Source: Saccharum officinarum
Lineage: Eukaryota; Streptophyta; Magnoliopsida; Poales; Poaceae
Direction of reading: 5' to 3'
Assembly (NCBI GenBank): GCA_020631735.1
Contig: CM036223.1
Location: 10,702,191-10,766,190, forward strand
DNA: 64,000 nucleotides
Shown in pieces: positions 1 through 10,003 of the stretch. The position numbers were made by a program, and so were the translations under genes. The notes under the pieces were generated by a model. The model was not told where the DNA came from. It saw only the letters and a list, made by a program, of their open reading frames with translations, and did no database searches. The number at the start of each line of letters is the position of its first letter. Position 1 is the stretch's first letter.

Positions 1-50
1 GGTGCCCTGCCCCCAGTGGACTTGCGAGCGGTCCTCTTGGTACGTGCCAT
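1..50 (-). CDS. 5' end of gypsy extra ORF with H3-like tail (cut by window edge)
   Basis: The minus-strand ATG is at 50-48 and the frame runs off the left edge of the window, so only about 16 codons are visible. They read MARTKRTARKSTGGRA, which matches the histone H3 tail except at position 5 (R for Q) and position 14 (R for K). The ATG immediately follows CTACAG, a splice-acceptor-like sequence, exactly as in the complete copy at 17523-18137. Upstream on the same strand are a leader, a primer-binding site and an LTR, so this is the first ORF of a minus-strand gypsy element and not a histone gene. Function is unknown. Confidence 0.7.
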   Translation of the reverse strand, partial: MARTKRTARKSTGGRA

Positions 51-812
51 CTGTAGCAACAAGACACGACTTAAAGTGAGGATCATTTAGGGGATACGAA
101 ATTTAATTTAGTCAGGAGTACTGAAATTTTTAAGGAGGGAGTAAATGATATGTATGATATAATTAAACATGATGCATGCACGTTCCGTACGCCCTCTCAC
201 CTTAGTAGAAACCTAAAGTTCTAACGCTAGGCGGTGGCATACATACGTTCTCTCATATAAGCGAAACTATCGGTCTACTCGTTACGCTGTTAGTGTACCT
301 GCAAAAAATCTTATTTCAGCCCAACAGTTTCCCAATATATGCACACAAGAAAGCAGTAATTTAAATACTTTCCATATACACATCCCCTGATGTATATACT
401 TCAGTATCAAAGCTACCCGATATAAATATATTCCCACAATTAAGTGCTTACGTAATTACATGGTTTAAACATGTAAGTATGCAAGTCACCAAAACTACTC
501 TCCCCTAGATCGCCGGTTGGACAATCATGCTCTCACAACTCACACTTACCAGAGCGTCGAGGCAATTGATCCATACATTACCATCCAAGTGGATGGCATT
601 CATACAATATCACGCCGTATGCACGATGAAACAAAAACAAACAAGGCCCCCAAGTTAGTCTTTATAATAAGCCACCTAAGAGTCCTTATTTGGGCTAAGG
701 GATGTGATCACTGGCATACAAAAAAAAATAATTTTTTTATGTTTTAACCCTTTTTTATAATCAAATACTTTTGTTTTTAAATACTCGTACGATGTGTTTA
801 ATGTTGAATTAT
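51..812 (-). other. Gypsy untranslated leader between PBS and extra ORF
   Basis: About 760 bp of AT-rich sequence without a convincing ORF. It is the reverse complement of 17522-16761, differing by scattered substitutions and small homopolymer indels. Parts of it (around 240-330 and 500-560) also resemble the leader of the non-autonomous gypsy units (around 46760-47060), so it is a shared family leader. Confidence 0.75.
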
Positions 813-824
813 GCTCCGGTACCA
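813..824 (-). other. Primer-binding site of minus-strand gypsy element
   Basis: Read on the minus strand, TGGTACCGGAGC starts two bases after the LTR end. It resembles the site complementary to the 3' end of plant initiator tRNA-Met (TGGTATCAGAGC) with mismatches. It fixes the element's orientation as minus. Confidence 0.65.
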
Positions 825-826
825 GC

Positions 827-3800
827 TGTAACAGAACCGACCAAATTATAAGAGCACAAGTACAAAAACAAGCGCCGAAGCGCTCAAATTTTCGAACTTG
901 AGCCCATATAATCCTGGTAGTCAATCGAAACCACGAAAGATTTCCAACCAACTCGCTTACAATCAGGATCGCATCATTCAACATACAACATCATACGTTA
1001 CATTTCACAAGTAGTTCCGAAATAAGTTTACACACACGGAGTCGCAATTATTACAAACCAAGTTTATAAAGTAGCGGAAGCATAACACACATCAGTTGTT
1101 TAACTACTGCCAGTCTTGATGATCAACAACCCGCAAAAGCATTAGGAAAGTACGTAAAAGATGATCACGCCCTAGTGATCTAGTCTTTGTGACCCGCAGG
1201 GTGGAGACAAATTTTGCAGAAGCCTTGGTAGAGCATATCATCTGCAATAGGAGGGAATAAACCCTGAGTACTAAAATGTACTCAGCTAGACTTACCCGTC
1301 AAAAACCAGAAAAAAGATGACGCCAAGGATTATGTAAGGCTTACACAAGAGGCTAGCTGACATCACATTTTGCATAAAGGCATAAGTCATTGAAACTCTT
1401 ATAACCTGTACTAGCAGTGATTTTTAGCATTTACCTGTCATCTATCTTAGCACCTGTACTAAACATGCACTTGATTATAATCAAACAATTATCATTATTA
1501 TATCCAGAGCAGGTATGAATTGTGGCAACATTGTATCATTCCCTTAACCACCAGTTCATTTAATGAGATCTACGTTGCCGCTGCTCAAGTCAAGTGCTCA
1601 CTAACCAGGAGCGACGGCGATTCGAATCGAATTCCTATCCAGCTGGAGGGGTATTTCTAACACTCACCGCGCAGACCCCTGCCAGGGTCGCACAAGCCAC
1701 CTTTTCATATGATTCAGGAATCGCGGGTCCGAATGATGTCGTGACCCTAAGGACGACACTCTGCCAGGTGATAGGGACTCTAACCCCCCCTTGGTCTCAC
1801 GCCAATGTCCCTAAGCACATCCTTTCTCTCCTCCAAGAAGCAACCTACCATTCGATTCTCGGCCTGAATCACATTACTCGGCTTCGCGGTCGGAACGGCT
1901 TATCCGGCCAACTAAGTGTTAGACTGCGTTCAACATGACTCAAGGACGTACAGCGAATCGGTCCTTAAACGACTCAGACGGGCATAGCTCCACGCCCAAG
2001 ACGTGAAGTGTCTTGCAGCTGTACTATCGAACTCCCGCCCGGTCTTAATTTCATTTTAAAGCATGTTTCCATCGACGATAGCCATAAAGCCACTCGTGAC
2101 TCCTTCCTACATCTCGCGGATGACCGGAAATCACCCGACTTCTACCGTACTAAGCAGGGTTAAGCATTGACACGTACCTAAACCTAATATAGGATTAAGT
2201 ACGATATCTGGACAAGGACAGGTGTAATGCAACAATTGTTTTCATACAACTCCTACCTCTTAATGCATTAAACAATTAAAAGTACTCAAGATTAATTTAT
2301 AAAATAGTAGGTTCAGCATGCACCGGGGCTTGCCTTTCAGAAAGGTCGAGGGCCGGTGGTCAGGACACTCAGGCAGGTCGTCTGCGGAAACTTCTTCGCC
2401 GGTTGGTTCCTCTGGCTGCTCCGGCTGGTCCTGGATCTCCTCCGGTATCACTTGCTCGAATTCGAGGAGCGTTACCCCCTCCGGAACACCTATTGCATGA
2501 GTGCATAATAAATATCAAGGGTGCATAATGGGTGCAACATGCTCGGAATGAAAGGCATTTCAAAAACAAAAATATTCTAATCAAGTCACTTTATCAGTAC
2601 ATGCAAATCTCTTCTCCGGTAGAGAAGTACTCACCTAAGCTACTCAACCTAAGATACAGCTGTTCTTCTTCGGTTAAGACCCTAACACCTAACAACACAA
2701 GAGTAATATTACTTAGGTTACCACAGTAAAATATTCTGGACAGCAGCTCAAAGATTCTAACACAACTGAAGATTCCTAACTCCAAAAGTTATGGTCTAAG
2801 ACAATCTGAAAAGCTTAAGAAATACACCATAAATCATTTTCAGACCTCAACCTTAAATTCCTAAGTTTTCCATGTCGAATTTCCCAAGTTCCAGAATCTG
2901 TCCTTTCTAAACAGAGAGTAGCCAATTCTGGACTGGCACTTTAAACAGCAATTACTCCCAACCTATTTGACCAAATACTCCCAAATTTTGCACAAGCTAG
3001 TTTATCAAGTTTACTACAACTTTGGTACTTACAAGTTTTCCAGAAAACACTTTTATTAAGGGTCAAACCCAAATATACTACCAGCTGTCCAGAGAACCTA
3101 GAATTACAAGGATTAAATATTTATTCATGTAGCAAACTTTCTCTAAGACCAAACCAATGTTACCAAAAGTTCACACTGGTCACAAAAACACCAGAAAGTA
3201 AGGTGTGCCCACCTAGAATATTTATTTATACTCATTTCTTAATTTACTTAATTAATCAGAGGAATAGTAAACATATAAGAAAACTACACCATTAAATCTA
3301 CAAAAATTACAGTAGACACTACACGTCCTAAGTAGACTATCATAAAAATTTCATACCATTTGAGTAAGTATAACAACCTACACAAAAATGGTAAGTCAGA
3401 ATGGCTTAAAATGGCATAATTAGGAAACCTTAGTGAAAAGTGTCAAGCAATAGATTTCATATTTTTCCTAGCATCTATAAGGTACCAAGATACTACCTAC
3501 CAAGTTTCATGGCCATAGGATTCATATATAATTTACAAAAATTCACACAAGTATCTACCAATGATAAAAGGAAAATCTATAACTCAAAAACGACACATGC
3601 AATGACTCTCAAATTTTAACCAGAGCTTATACTACACAAGACTAGCTTACCCACAAAATTTCATAATTTTTAGATCACAGAAACTCAAGATATGATTTAA
3701 ACAATTTTGCATGCATTCAAAAACACTTTTCAAGTTCCTATTTAATCCATCCAAAAATTTCAACATAACATGCTCAAGACATATTTTTATTAAATACTAT

Positions 3801-5539
3801 ACCTAACTGTGAGTCTAACAAAATTAGAAGTACTCAATTTGGAGCTACCAATTAGGAGTTACAAAAATCACAAATCAGCATTCAAAACTGAAAATTTGAA
3901 CTATCCTTAAGAACAATAGCCACTGACATGTGGGACCCGGCTGTCAGCCGACCCCACTGGTCAGCGACAGCAAAGCAGAGGAGGCGGCTGCGACACGTGG
4001 AAGACGGCGTAGCTCGCCGACGGTGACCTCACCGGCGACGAGAACGGCACCATCGTGACCGCCTAGACCTACTGCGTCGATTGGTACCCTAACCGCAAAC
4101 CCTACCGAACCCTAGGTATGTCGGCCATGGCGCGACGGTGCGCGGCCGTGTTCTGGCTCGGCCGGACTAGCTTCACCGGCAACCTCAACGCGAGGGCTAC
4201 TACGCGTGCTAGGGAAGACGGAACGAAGGCGAGGGAAGAAGGAGTGGTGCGGTGATGCTCTGGCCACGGTGAGCGCCATCTCCGGCGAGGGTGCGACGGC
4301 GCGGGAACGCCGACAGCGGCCTCACCTGAGGTCGATTGACCGCGCGGAGATGATGACGAGCAAGAGGGGATCTCGGCGGAGCTTCGGTGAAGGTGTAGTG
4401 CGCGTTTTCGCGGTGGTGAGTGCGCGGGAGCTTGCCGAAGCTCACGGCGGTAATGGCGGAGCGGCTGCTTGCTTGGCGCAGCGCGTGGTGGAGGAGAAGA
4501 AAGGCGAACTGGAGCGGGTGAGGGTGTCGGCAGGCGCGGGGTGGCTTCAAGACGCGGCTGCGACGCCAGAATGCGCACGGCGCGTGGCCAGCGCGGTCAG
4601 CCGGCCGTCGACGCGCGGCGTACACGCGGCCACCAAGTTCTGAATCGCCCGAGCACTGTAGCGTCTGAATTTTTCGTTTCAGTATCCATTGAGCCAACTG
4701 ACAGCGAAACTTGTTGACAATGGATCTCCCAATCCGCGGTGATCCATGGTAAGTTGTAGTTAACAAAGTTGGAGATCTACATGTGGTCTACAACTTTCAC
4801 AATTGGAGCTCGAGCTGGTTCGGCTTGGTTGGCAGACTACAGAGCTCTCAACTAGGGTATATGAAACTGAAACTCAGTTTTCATACTTAGAAATTTTCTA
4901 AGTGTTGAATCCAACTTCAAATCTGACTTGTGGGTCCTTTTTGAGCATGTTGTGCACTTTTTCATGACTTGACTTCTAAACAAAGTTTGTTCCTTATTAA
5001 ATTTTCTACAACTTTGTTTTAGGTTGCTCAGGCATGCAAACATCCTAAGCTACACTTTTTAAACAGTCAAACACAGAAGCTCTAGGGTCCAAATTGGTCA
5101 ACCATGACTTGGAAACCTAATTAGGCAAAATGATCAACATGAACAATGTTCCAAATGACATTTTAGGTGTGACTAAGTTACTTACAAGCAATTTTTTTTA
5201 GCCAAACCATGCATTGGTCACACAAGAGTCAAGCAGGATATATACTGAAACAATGAAAAACATAAGAAATGTTGCAAATGTTTCATAGTCATGTTTCACA
5301 TGTCTCATGATCTTGTTATATAGTATTAACTAATCTTGTTTCACTAAGTGAGTGACACATGTTGCACTTAAGTGTTGCACACTTTACATTTCATAAAAGA
5401 ACAACACTCATGAAATATACAACATGTTGCAATGTTTCGAAATCATGTTTCATGTGATATAAGTTCACGAATGGATGCATGATGCTCGTGTTCATGAAAT
5501 GCAGTGCAAATGTGGAAGCTAAACACCAGGGGTGTTACA
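827..5539 (-). repeat. Complete 4.7 kb gypsy LTR (5' LTR of minus-strand element)
   Basis: The LTR starts TGTAACAG at 827 and ends GGTGTTACA at 5539, giving TG...CA ends and a length of 4713 bp. The PBS lies on its left, so it is the 5' LTR of a minus-strand element whose interior runs off the window. It contains a block at about 1570-1990 that is nearly identical to the LTRs at 37916, 47442 and 56971. It also has degenerate repeats of about 175 bp (around 2738-3090) and a GC-rich segment (about 3930-4640) that produces long spurious ORFs. The bases after it, ACTGT at 5540-5544, are one half of a target-site duplication; the other half is at 20589-20593 in inverse orientation. Confidence 0.85.
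1570..1990 (-). promoter_or_regulatory. Highly conserved LTR block with splice-donor motif
   Basis: This roughly 420-bp block matches 38670-39085, 48190-48625 and 57720-58160 almost base for base, while the LTR on both sides is much more diverged. On the minus strand it holds CGGTGAGTG, a strong 5' splice-site consensus, with the donor GT at 1667-1666, and a palindromic stretch around TTCGAATCGAATTC. It lies about 0.75-1.2 kb from the LTR 3' end. Constraint is seen; a role in splicing, transcription or packaging is inference. Confidence 0.55.
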
Positions 5540-5543
5540 ACTG

Positions 5544-5800
5544 TCGACCGGACGCGTCCGGTCATTTAGGGAGCTTACTGTACTCTAACCGGACGCTGGC
5601 ACTGTGGCGTCCGGTCAGTTCTACAGCGCGTCCGGTCGCTGTTTCGTTGTGCGCTACTCAGGCTTGACCAGCGCGTCCGGTCAGTTATGGGACCAACGCG
5701 TCCGGTCTGCGCGACCAGCGCGTCCGGTCGGTGCTTCGGAAATTAGCCGTTGCGCGATCGACGCGTCCGGTCAGTTTGACTAGCGCATCCGGTCAGCGCG
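5544..5800 (+). promoter_or_regulatory. GC-rich palindrome cluster upstream of Copia-1 TATA box
   Basis: Repeated GCGTCCGGTC and ACCGGACGC motifs occur in both orientations, including one perfect 18-bp palindrome at 5545-5562. Palindromic CCGGAC/GTCCGG clusters are a known feature of Sirevirus LTRs. The position just upstream of the TATA box suggests transcription-factor sites, which is inference. Confidence 0.6.
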
Positions 5801-5847
5801 ACTTCGGCTGATTAAAGTTCCTAACGGCTAGCTACGTACCCCTTCGC

Positions 5848-5855
5848 TATAAATA
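5848..5855 (+). promoter_or_regulatory. Copia-1 LTR TATA box
   Basis: TATAAATA follows the palindrome cluster, and the Copia-2 LTR has the same motif in the equivalent place (33355-33362). Transcription would start about 30 bp downstream. Confidence 0.65.
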
Positions 5856-6656
5856 GAAGTTGGTCGTGGTTTAAGGGGATCTCTTGCATATTTTGAAACC
5901 TAGAGACATACTTTGAGCTAGAGAACAACCCCTCCACTTATCTCTTTGCATAGTTACACATCTTGAGTGAGATTGAGTGAGATTCAAGTGCATTGCTTGA
6001 GAGTTGCATACTAGAGGCACTTGATCTTCGAGTTGCTGCGGATTTCTTGTTACTTTTCCGTGTTTCCCGACACGGTAGATGGCTTGGAGCAGCGGAGGTG
6101 ATTGAGCTCGCAATTGGAGATTGTTGGAGCCTTCACCAAGTGTTGTAAGGGGTTCTTGATCCTTCTCCGCGGGAGTTCACGAATTGGATACTCTAGTGGA
6201 GCTCGTGGCTTGGAGGATCCCCATCTTGTGTGCGGTTGTGCGGCACCCGCCGAGGGATCGACTCTTGATAGTCGATTAGCTCGCGAACCGACAAGTGAGT
6301 GTATCGCCACAATGGGGAGTAGCTTGCCGGGAAGCAAGTAAACCTCGGGATAAATTCTTGTGTCATTCTCTTCCCGAGGATTTCTCTTGTGTGATTGATT
6401 GATTGGTACTTCTCATCTCTACACGGCGGTATAATCACTCGAAGCTCTTCTCTCGTATTACTTCTTGTTTCTAGCTTGTAGTTATTGTTGTGTTTAGTGG
6501 ATAGCCTTATACTAGACTTGTGTAGGTGGCTTGCTTACTTAATTAGAGCTAGTGCTTTTGCTTCGCCACCTTTCGTACTAACTCGTGGTTAAGTATTTCT
6601 TGTAGAAGTTTTAATTAGGCTATTCACCCCCCTCTAGCCTATTTGGACCTTACAAG

Positions 6657-6670
6657 TGGTATTAGAGCCG
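6657..6670 (+). other. Copia-1 primer-binding site
   Basis: TGGTATTAGAGCCG begins two bases after the LTR end and closely matches the initiator tRNA-Met complement, as is usual for plant copia elements. Confidence 0.7.
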
Positions 6671-6714
6671 AGGCACCGTTTATTTGAGGCTTAACAACCT
6701 ACGGTGAAAAAGAA

Positions 6715-8790
6715 ATGGCTCAATTAAGCTTGCACATCAACAACACCAAGAAGGCACCTCACTTTGATGGCACAAATTATGCATATTGGAAGGTTAAGAT
6801 GACCGCACACCTAAAGTCAATCAATAGAGAAGTGTGAAAGGTCACCGAAATAAAATTTGAGGTTGCTAATCCGGAAGCACCTACACCGGTGGAAAAGAAG
6901 AAGCTCTAATGCAATGACATTGCCATTAGTACTCTTCATGAGGCACTAGATGATAAGACCTTTGAGCAAGTGAAGAACATTGAGATTGCTCATGATGCTT
7001 GGGCCAAGCTAGAAGAAACGTTTGAGGGCACCAAAGGCACAAAGACCGCTAAAGCATATATCTTGCAAGAAAAATTTTCAAGCTTCAAGGTGCAAGATTA
7101 TGAGAGTGTATCGGAGATGTTTCATAGGTTTCAAGTCATTGTCAATGAGCTCAAGACACTTGGTGAGGAGGTCAAGGACAATCAATTCTCTATAAAGTTC
7201 TTGATAAGTTTGCCTAAGAGATTTGATACATTGATCACCGTGATAGTGAGGACTACATTGAAGGATTCAACTCCTCAACAAATATTCCAAGAAGTGATGA
7301 CCGATGATTCATATAGAGAAGATGATAAGAAAGAGGAGTTGGTCAAAAAGAAGAAGAAGGAAAGTGAGAAGAAGGATGATGAGAAGAAGAAGAGTGTGGC
7401 ATTCAAAGTCACCACATCCAAGGGCAAATTCAAGATTGAATCATCAAGTGATGAAGACTCAAGCTCTTGTGATAGTGATGACATTGATGAGAAGATGACT
7501 CTTTTTGTCAAGCAATTTGGGAAATTCATGAAGAAGAAGGGCTTTCGTGCAAGGAGGAAGAACTCATCCAAAAAGAATGAGCATACCATGAGATATTTTA
7601 GATGCCATAGCAAGGACCATCTCATTGCAAAGTGTCCTTATGATAGTGATGATGAAGATGCTATCAAGAAGGAGAGAAAGAAGCAAAAGAAGAAGTTAGA
7701 GAAGAAGGAGAGCTCTTATAAGAAGAAAAATGATTCTCATGTTGTTACATGGGATAGTGATGATTCCTCAAGTGATGATGAGGATGACAACAAGAGCAAG
7801 AAGAAGGGACATGCTAGCATTGCCATCCAAGAGAAGGTCTCCCTCTTCGACACTCCATCGTGCTTCATGGCTAAGGCCGCTAAGGTATCATCCGACGATG
7901 AGAGTGATCATAATAATGCTAGTGATAGTGATAGTGATGAAGAAGAATTCACTAAAGATGAACTAATCACTATGCTAGAAGATTGCACTCAACATTTTAA
8001 AGAATCTAGAAAGGAGTGCAAGGGCTTGCTTAAGAAAAAGAAAAACCTTATGCAAGAACTTGATGAGCTTAGGAAATCTTATGAGAGTCTAAAGGTAGAC
8101 CATAAGAAGCTTCAAAAGTCTCACACTAAGCTTGAAGAAGCTCATTCCTCTCTAGTTGAAAAATGTGAAAACATGCCAACTAATGTTGAGAAAGCTAAAA
8201 CTTGCAACATAGGCATATCATGTGATATAATTGATGAATCCTTTTACAAGCCTATTGTTGTTGCTCTCACTAACCCTTCATGTAGCTCATCTATATCATT
8301 CTCATCTAGTAGTGATGGTTTCACTTGTGACTCCACACTTATAGTTGAGAATGAAAATCTCAAGAAGGAGGTAAAAGAGCTCAATCACACATTAGCTAAG
8401 GCTTATGGTGGTGAGGACCGCTTGCTTATGTGCTTGGGTAGCCAAAGAGCTTCTCTCTATAAAGAGGGATTGGGATATAACCCCAAGAAAGGCAAGGCCG
8501 CTTTTGCTCCTCACAAGACTCGTTTTGTGAAGAACAATGGTAGCTATTGCAAAAGTTGCAAGCAAGTTAGTCACATAGAGCAACAATGTATGAACAAGAA
8601 ATCTAATGCTAATGTATCCTCAATTAAGTTTGATTCTTTCTATATGCTTACCAAGGGTACAAATGGTGTTCATGCTAAGTTCATTGGTACACCATGGATA
8701 GACTCAAAAAAGAAAACCATTTGGGTACCAAAGAGCTTGGTCACTAACCTTGGAGGACCCAAACAAGTTTGGGTACCTAAAAAGAATTGA
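6715..8790 (+). pseudogene. Copia-1 gag, Sirevirus-like, with two early stop codons
   Basis: The original start is the ATG at 6715 (MAQLSLHINN), by homology with Copia-2 gag. Stops TGA at 6835 (for Trp) and TAA at 6907 (for Gln) break the first 65 codons; from 6970 the frame is open for 606 codons. A UBN2-type gag domain comes first, then Lys/Asp/Ser-rich linkers, then a coiled coil (about 7960-8180). There are two zinc knuckles. The first (7594-7640) has lost its first Cys to Tyr (TGT to TAT); the second (about 8548-8590) keeps C-x2-C-x4-H-x4-C. Gag packages element RNA into virus-like particles. This copy is not expected to make full-length Gag. Confidence 0.85.
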
Positions 8791-8809
8791 TCTTGTCTTG
8801 TAGGTCAAT

Positions 8810-9802
8810 TATAAAGCCGGAGGAAGGCATTGGGTGCTTGATAGTGGGTACACTCAACATATGACCAGAGACTCTTATATGTTCAAATCAATTGATACAA
8901 GTTAAAATGGTGGTTTTGATGCTATCACTTTTGGCAACAACAAAAAAGGCAAGGTCAAGGGGCTTGGTAAAATTGCTATCTCAAATGACATGAGCATATC
9001 TAATATGTTGCTAGTTGAGAGCTTGGATTTCAATCTTTTATTGGTGGCACAAATTTATGATCTTGGCTTCAAGTGCATATTTGACAGTGATGATGTTGAA
9101 GTCATAAGTGTTGATGGATCAAATTTGATATTCAAAGGATTTAGACATGGTAGCTTATACTTAGTTGACTTCAATGATAGTGAGACACAATTGACATCAT
9201 GCTTGCTTAGTAAATCTAGTATGGGATGGTTGTGGCATAGAAGGCTTGGTCATGTTGGGATGAAACAATTGAACAAACTTTTGAAGCATGACTTAGTTAG
9301 AGGCTTGAAAGATGTCACCTTTGAAAAGGATAAACCATGTAGTGCTTGTCAAGCCGGCAAACAAGTTAGAAATACACATCCTAGTAAAAGTGAAATGAGC
9401 ACATCAAAGGTATTTGAGCTATTACACATGGACTTGTTTGGGCCAACAACATACACTAGCATTGGTGGCAACAAGTATGGTTTTGTGATTGTGGATGACT
9501 ACACTAGATACACTTGGGTGTTCTTTCTCTATGACAAGAGTGATGTTTATGATCTATTCAAGTCTTTTGTCAAGAGGGTGCAAAATAAGTTTGAGACTAC
9601 CATCAAGAAGATTAGAAGTGACAATGGTAGTGAGTTCAAGAACACAAGAATTGAAGATTTGTGTGATGATCTTGGTATTGGACATCAATTCTCACCAACA
9701 TGCACTCCTCAATCCAATGGTGTAGTTGAAAGGAAAAATAGAACCTTGATTGATATGGCTAGATCAATGCTTAGTGAATACAATGTTAGTCATTCATTTT
9801 AG
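8810..9802 (+). pseudogene. Copia-1 pol fragment: protease and integrase
   Basis: The protease motif VLDSG is near 8840, followed by an in-frame TAA at 8903. From 8990 the frame is open: the integrase zinc-binding region (HRRLGH...CSACQAGKQ) and a catalytic core with Asp (HMDLFGP), Asp (RSDNGSEF) and Glu (VVERKNR). The frame stops at TAG 9800-9802, right after VSHSF. Copia-2 has TAG at the same codon, where copia integrases normally have Trp. Everything downstream (rest of integrase, RT, RNase H, 3' LTR) is missing because other elements are inserted here. Gag and pol are separated by stops and lie in different frames in this copy. Confidence 0.85.
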
Positions 9803-10003
9803 AGTTACTACACCACAACCCTAGAATAGCGTCACACGTGTGTCGCTATAACTATACTAATACCGGTGAACCGTCGGTCGGTATAGCTAGCCACGGATCA
9901 AGTGTCGGTATATGTAGCTTTTGCGTTGGATTGTCGGTCGGTATAGATACTTGGCTGTATAGTCAGACCATCGGTCGGGATAGATCAACAAAGAGGATGA
10001 ACG
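9803..10003 (+). mobile_element. CACTA-like transposon terminal fragment
   Basis: Starts ACTACACCACAACCC, close to a CACTA terminus but lacking the first C. It contains several copies of a subterminal motif near CGTCGGTCGGTATAG (9871, 9931, 9968, with a partial copy at 9904). Repeated subterminal motifs are typical of En/Spm elements. It sits between the Copia-1 break and a gypsy LTR that truncates it. The other end is not in the window, so the assignment is tentative. Confidence 0.4.

Larger units (their letters stand above)
5540..6654 (+). repeat. 3' part of Copia-1 5' LTR (Sirevirus-like)
   Basis: This is the distal part of a Ty1/copia LTR, ending before a primer-binding site at 6657. Its first 260 bp hold many copies of GCGTCCGGTC and the palindrome GACCGGACGCGTCCGGTC, followed by a TATA box at 5848-5855. 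It aligns with the Copia-2 LTR (32276-34270) from about its position 700 onward. The LTR start is missing here. It is found inverted at 20589-21356, and the two halves join across ACTGT. The gypsy LTR on the left therefore marks an insertion into this LTR. Confidence 0.8.

Noticed and set aside
4102..4766. Overlapping ORFs on both strands in the LTR at 827-5539
   Set aside because: Low-complexity Arg/Ala/Pro-rich products from GC-rich DNA, no start context or homology; same cause as the LTR ORFs in the array.
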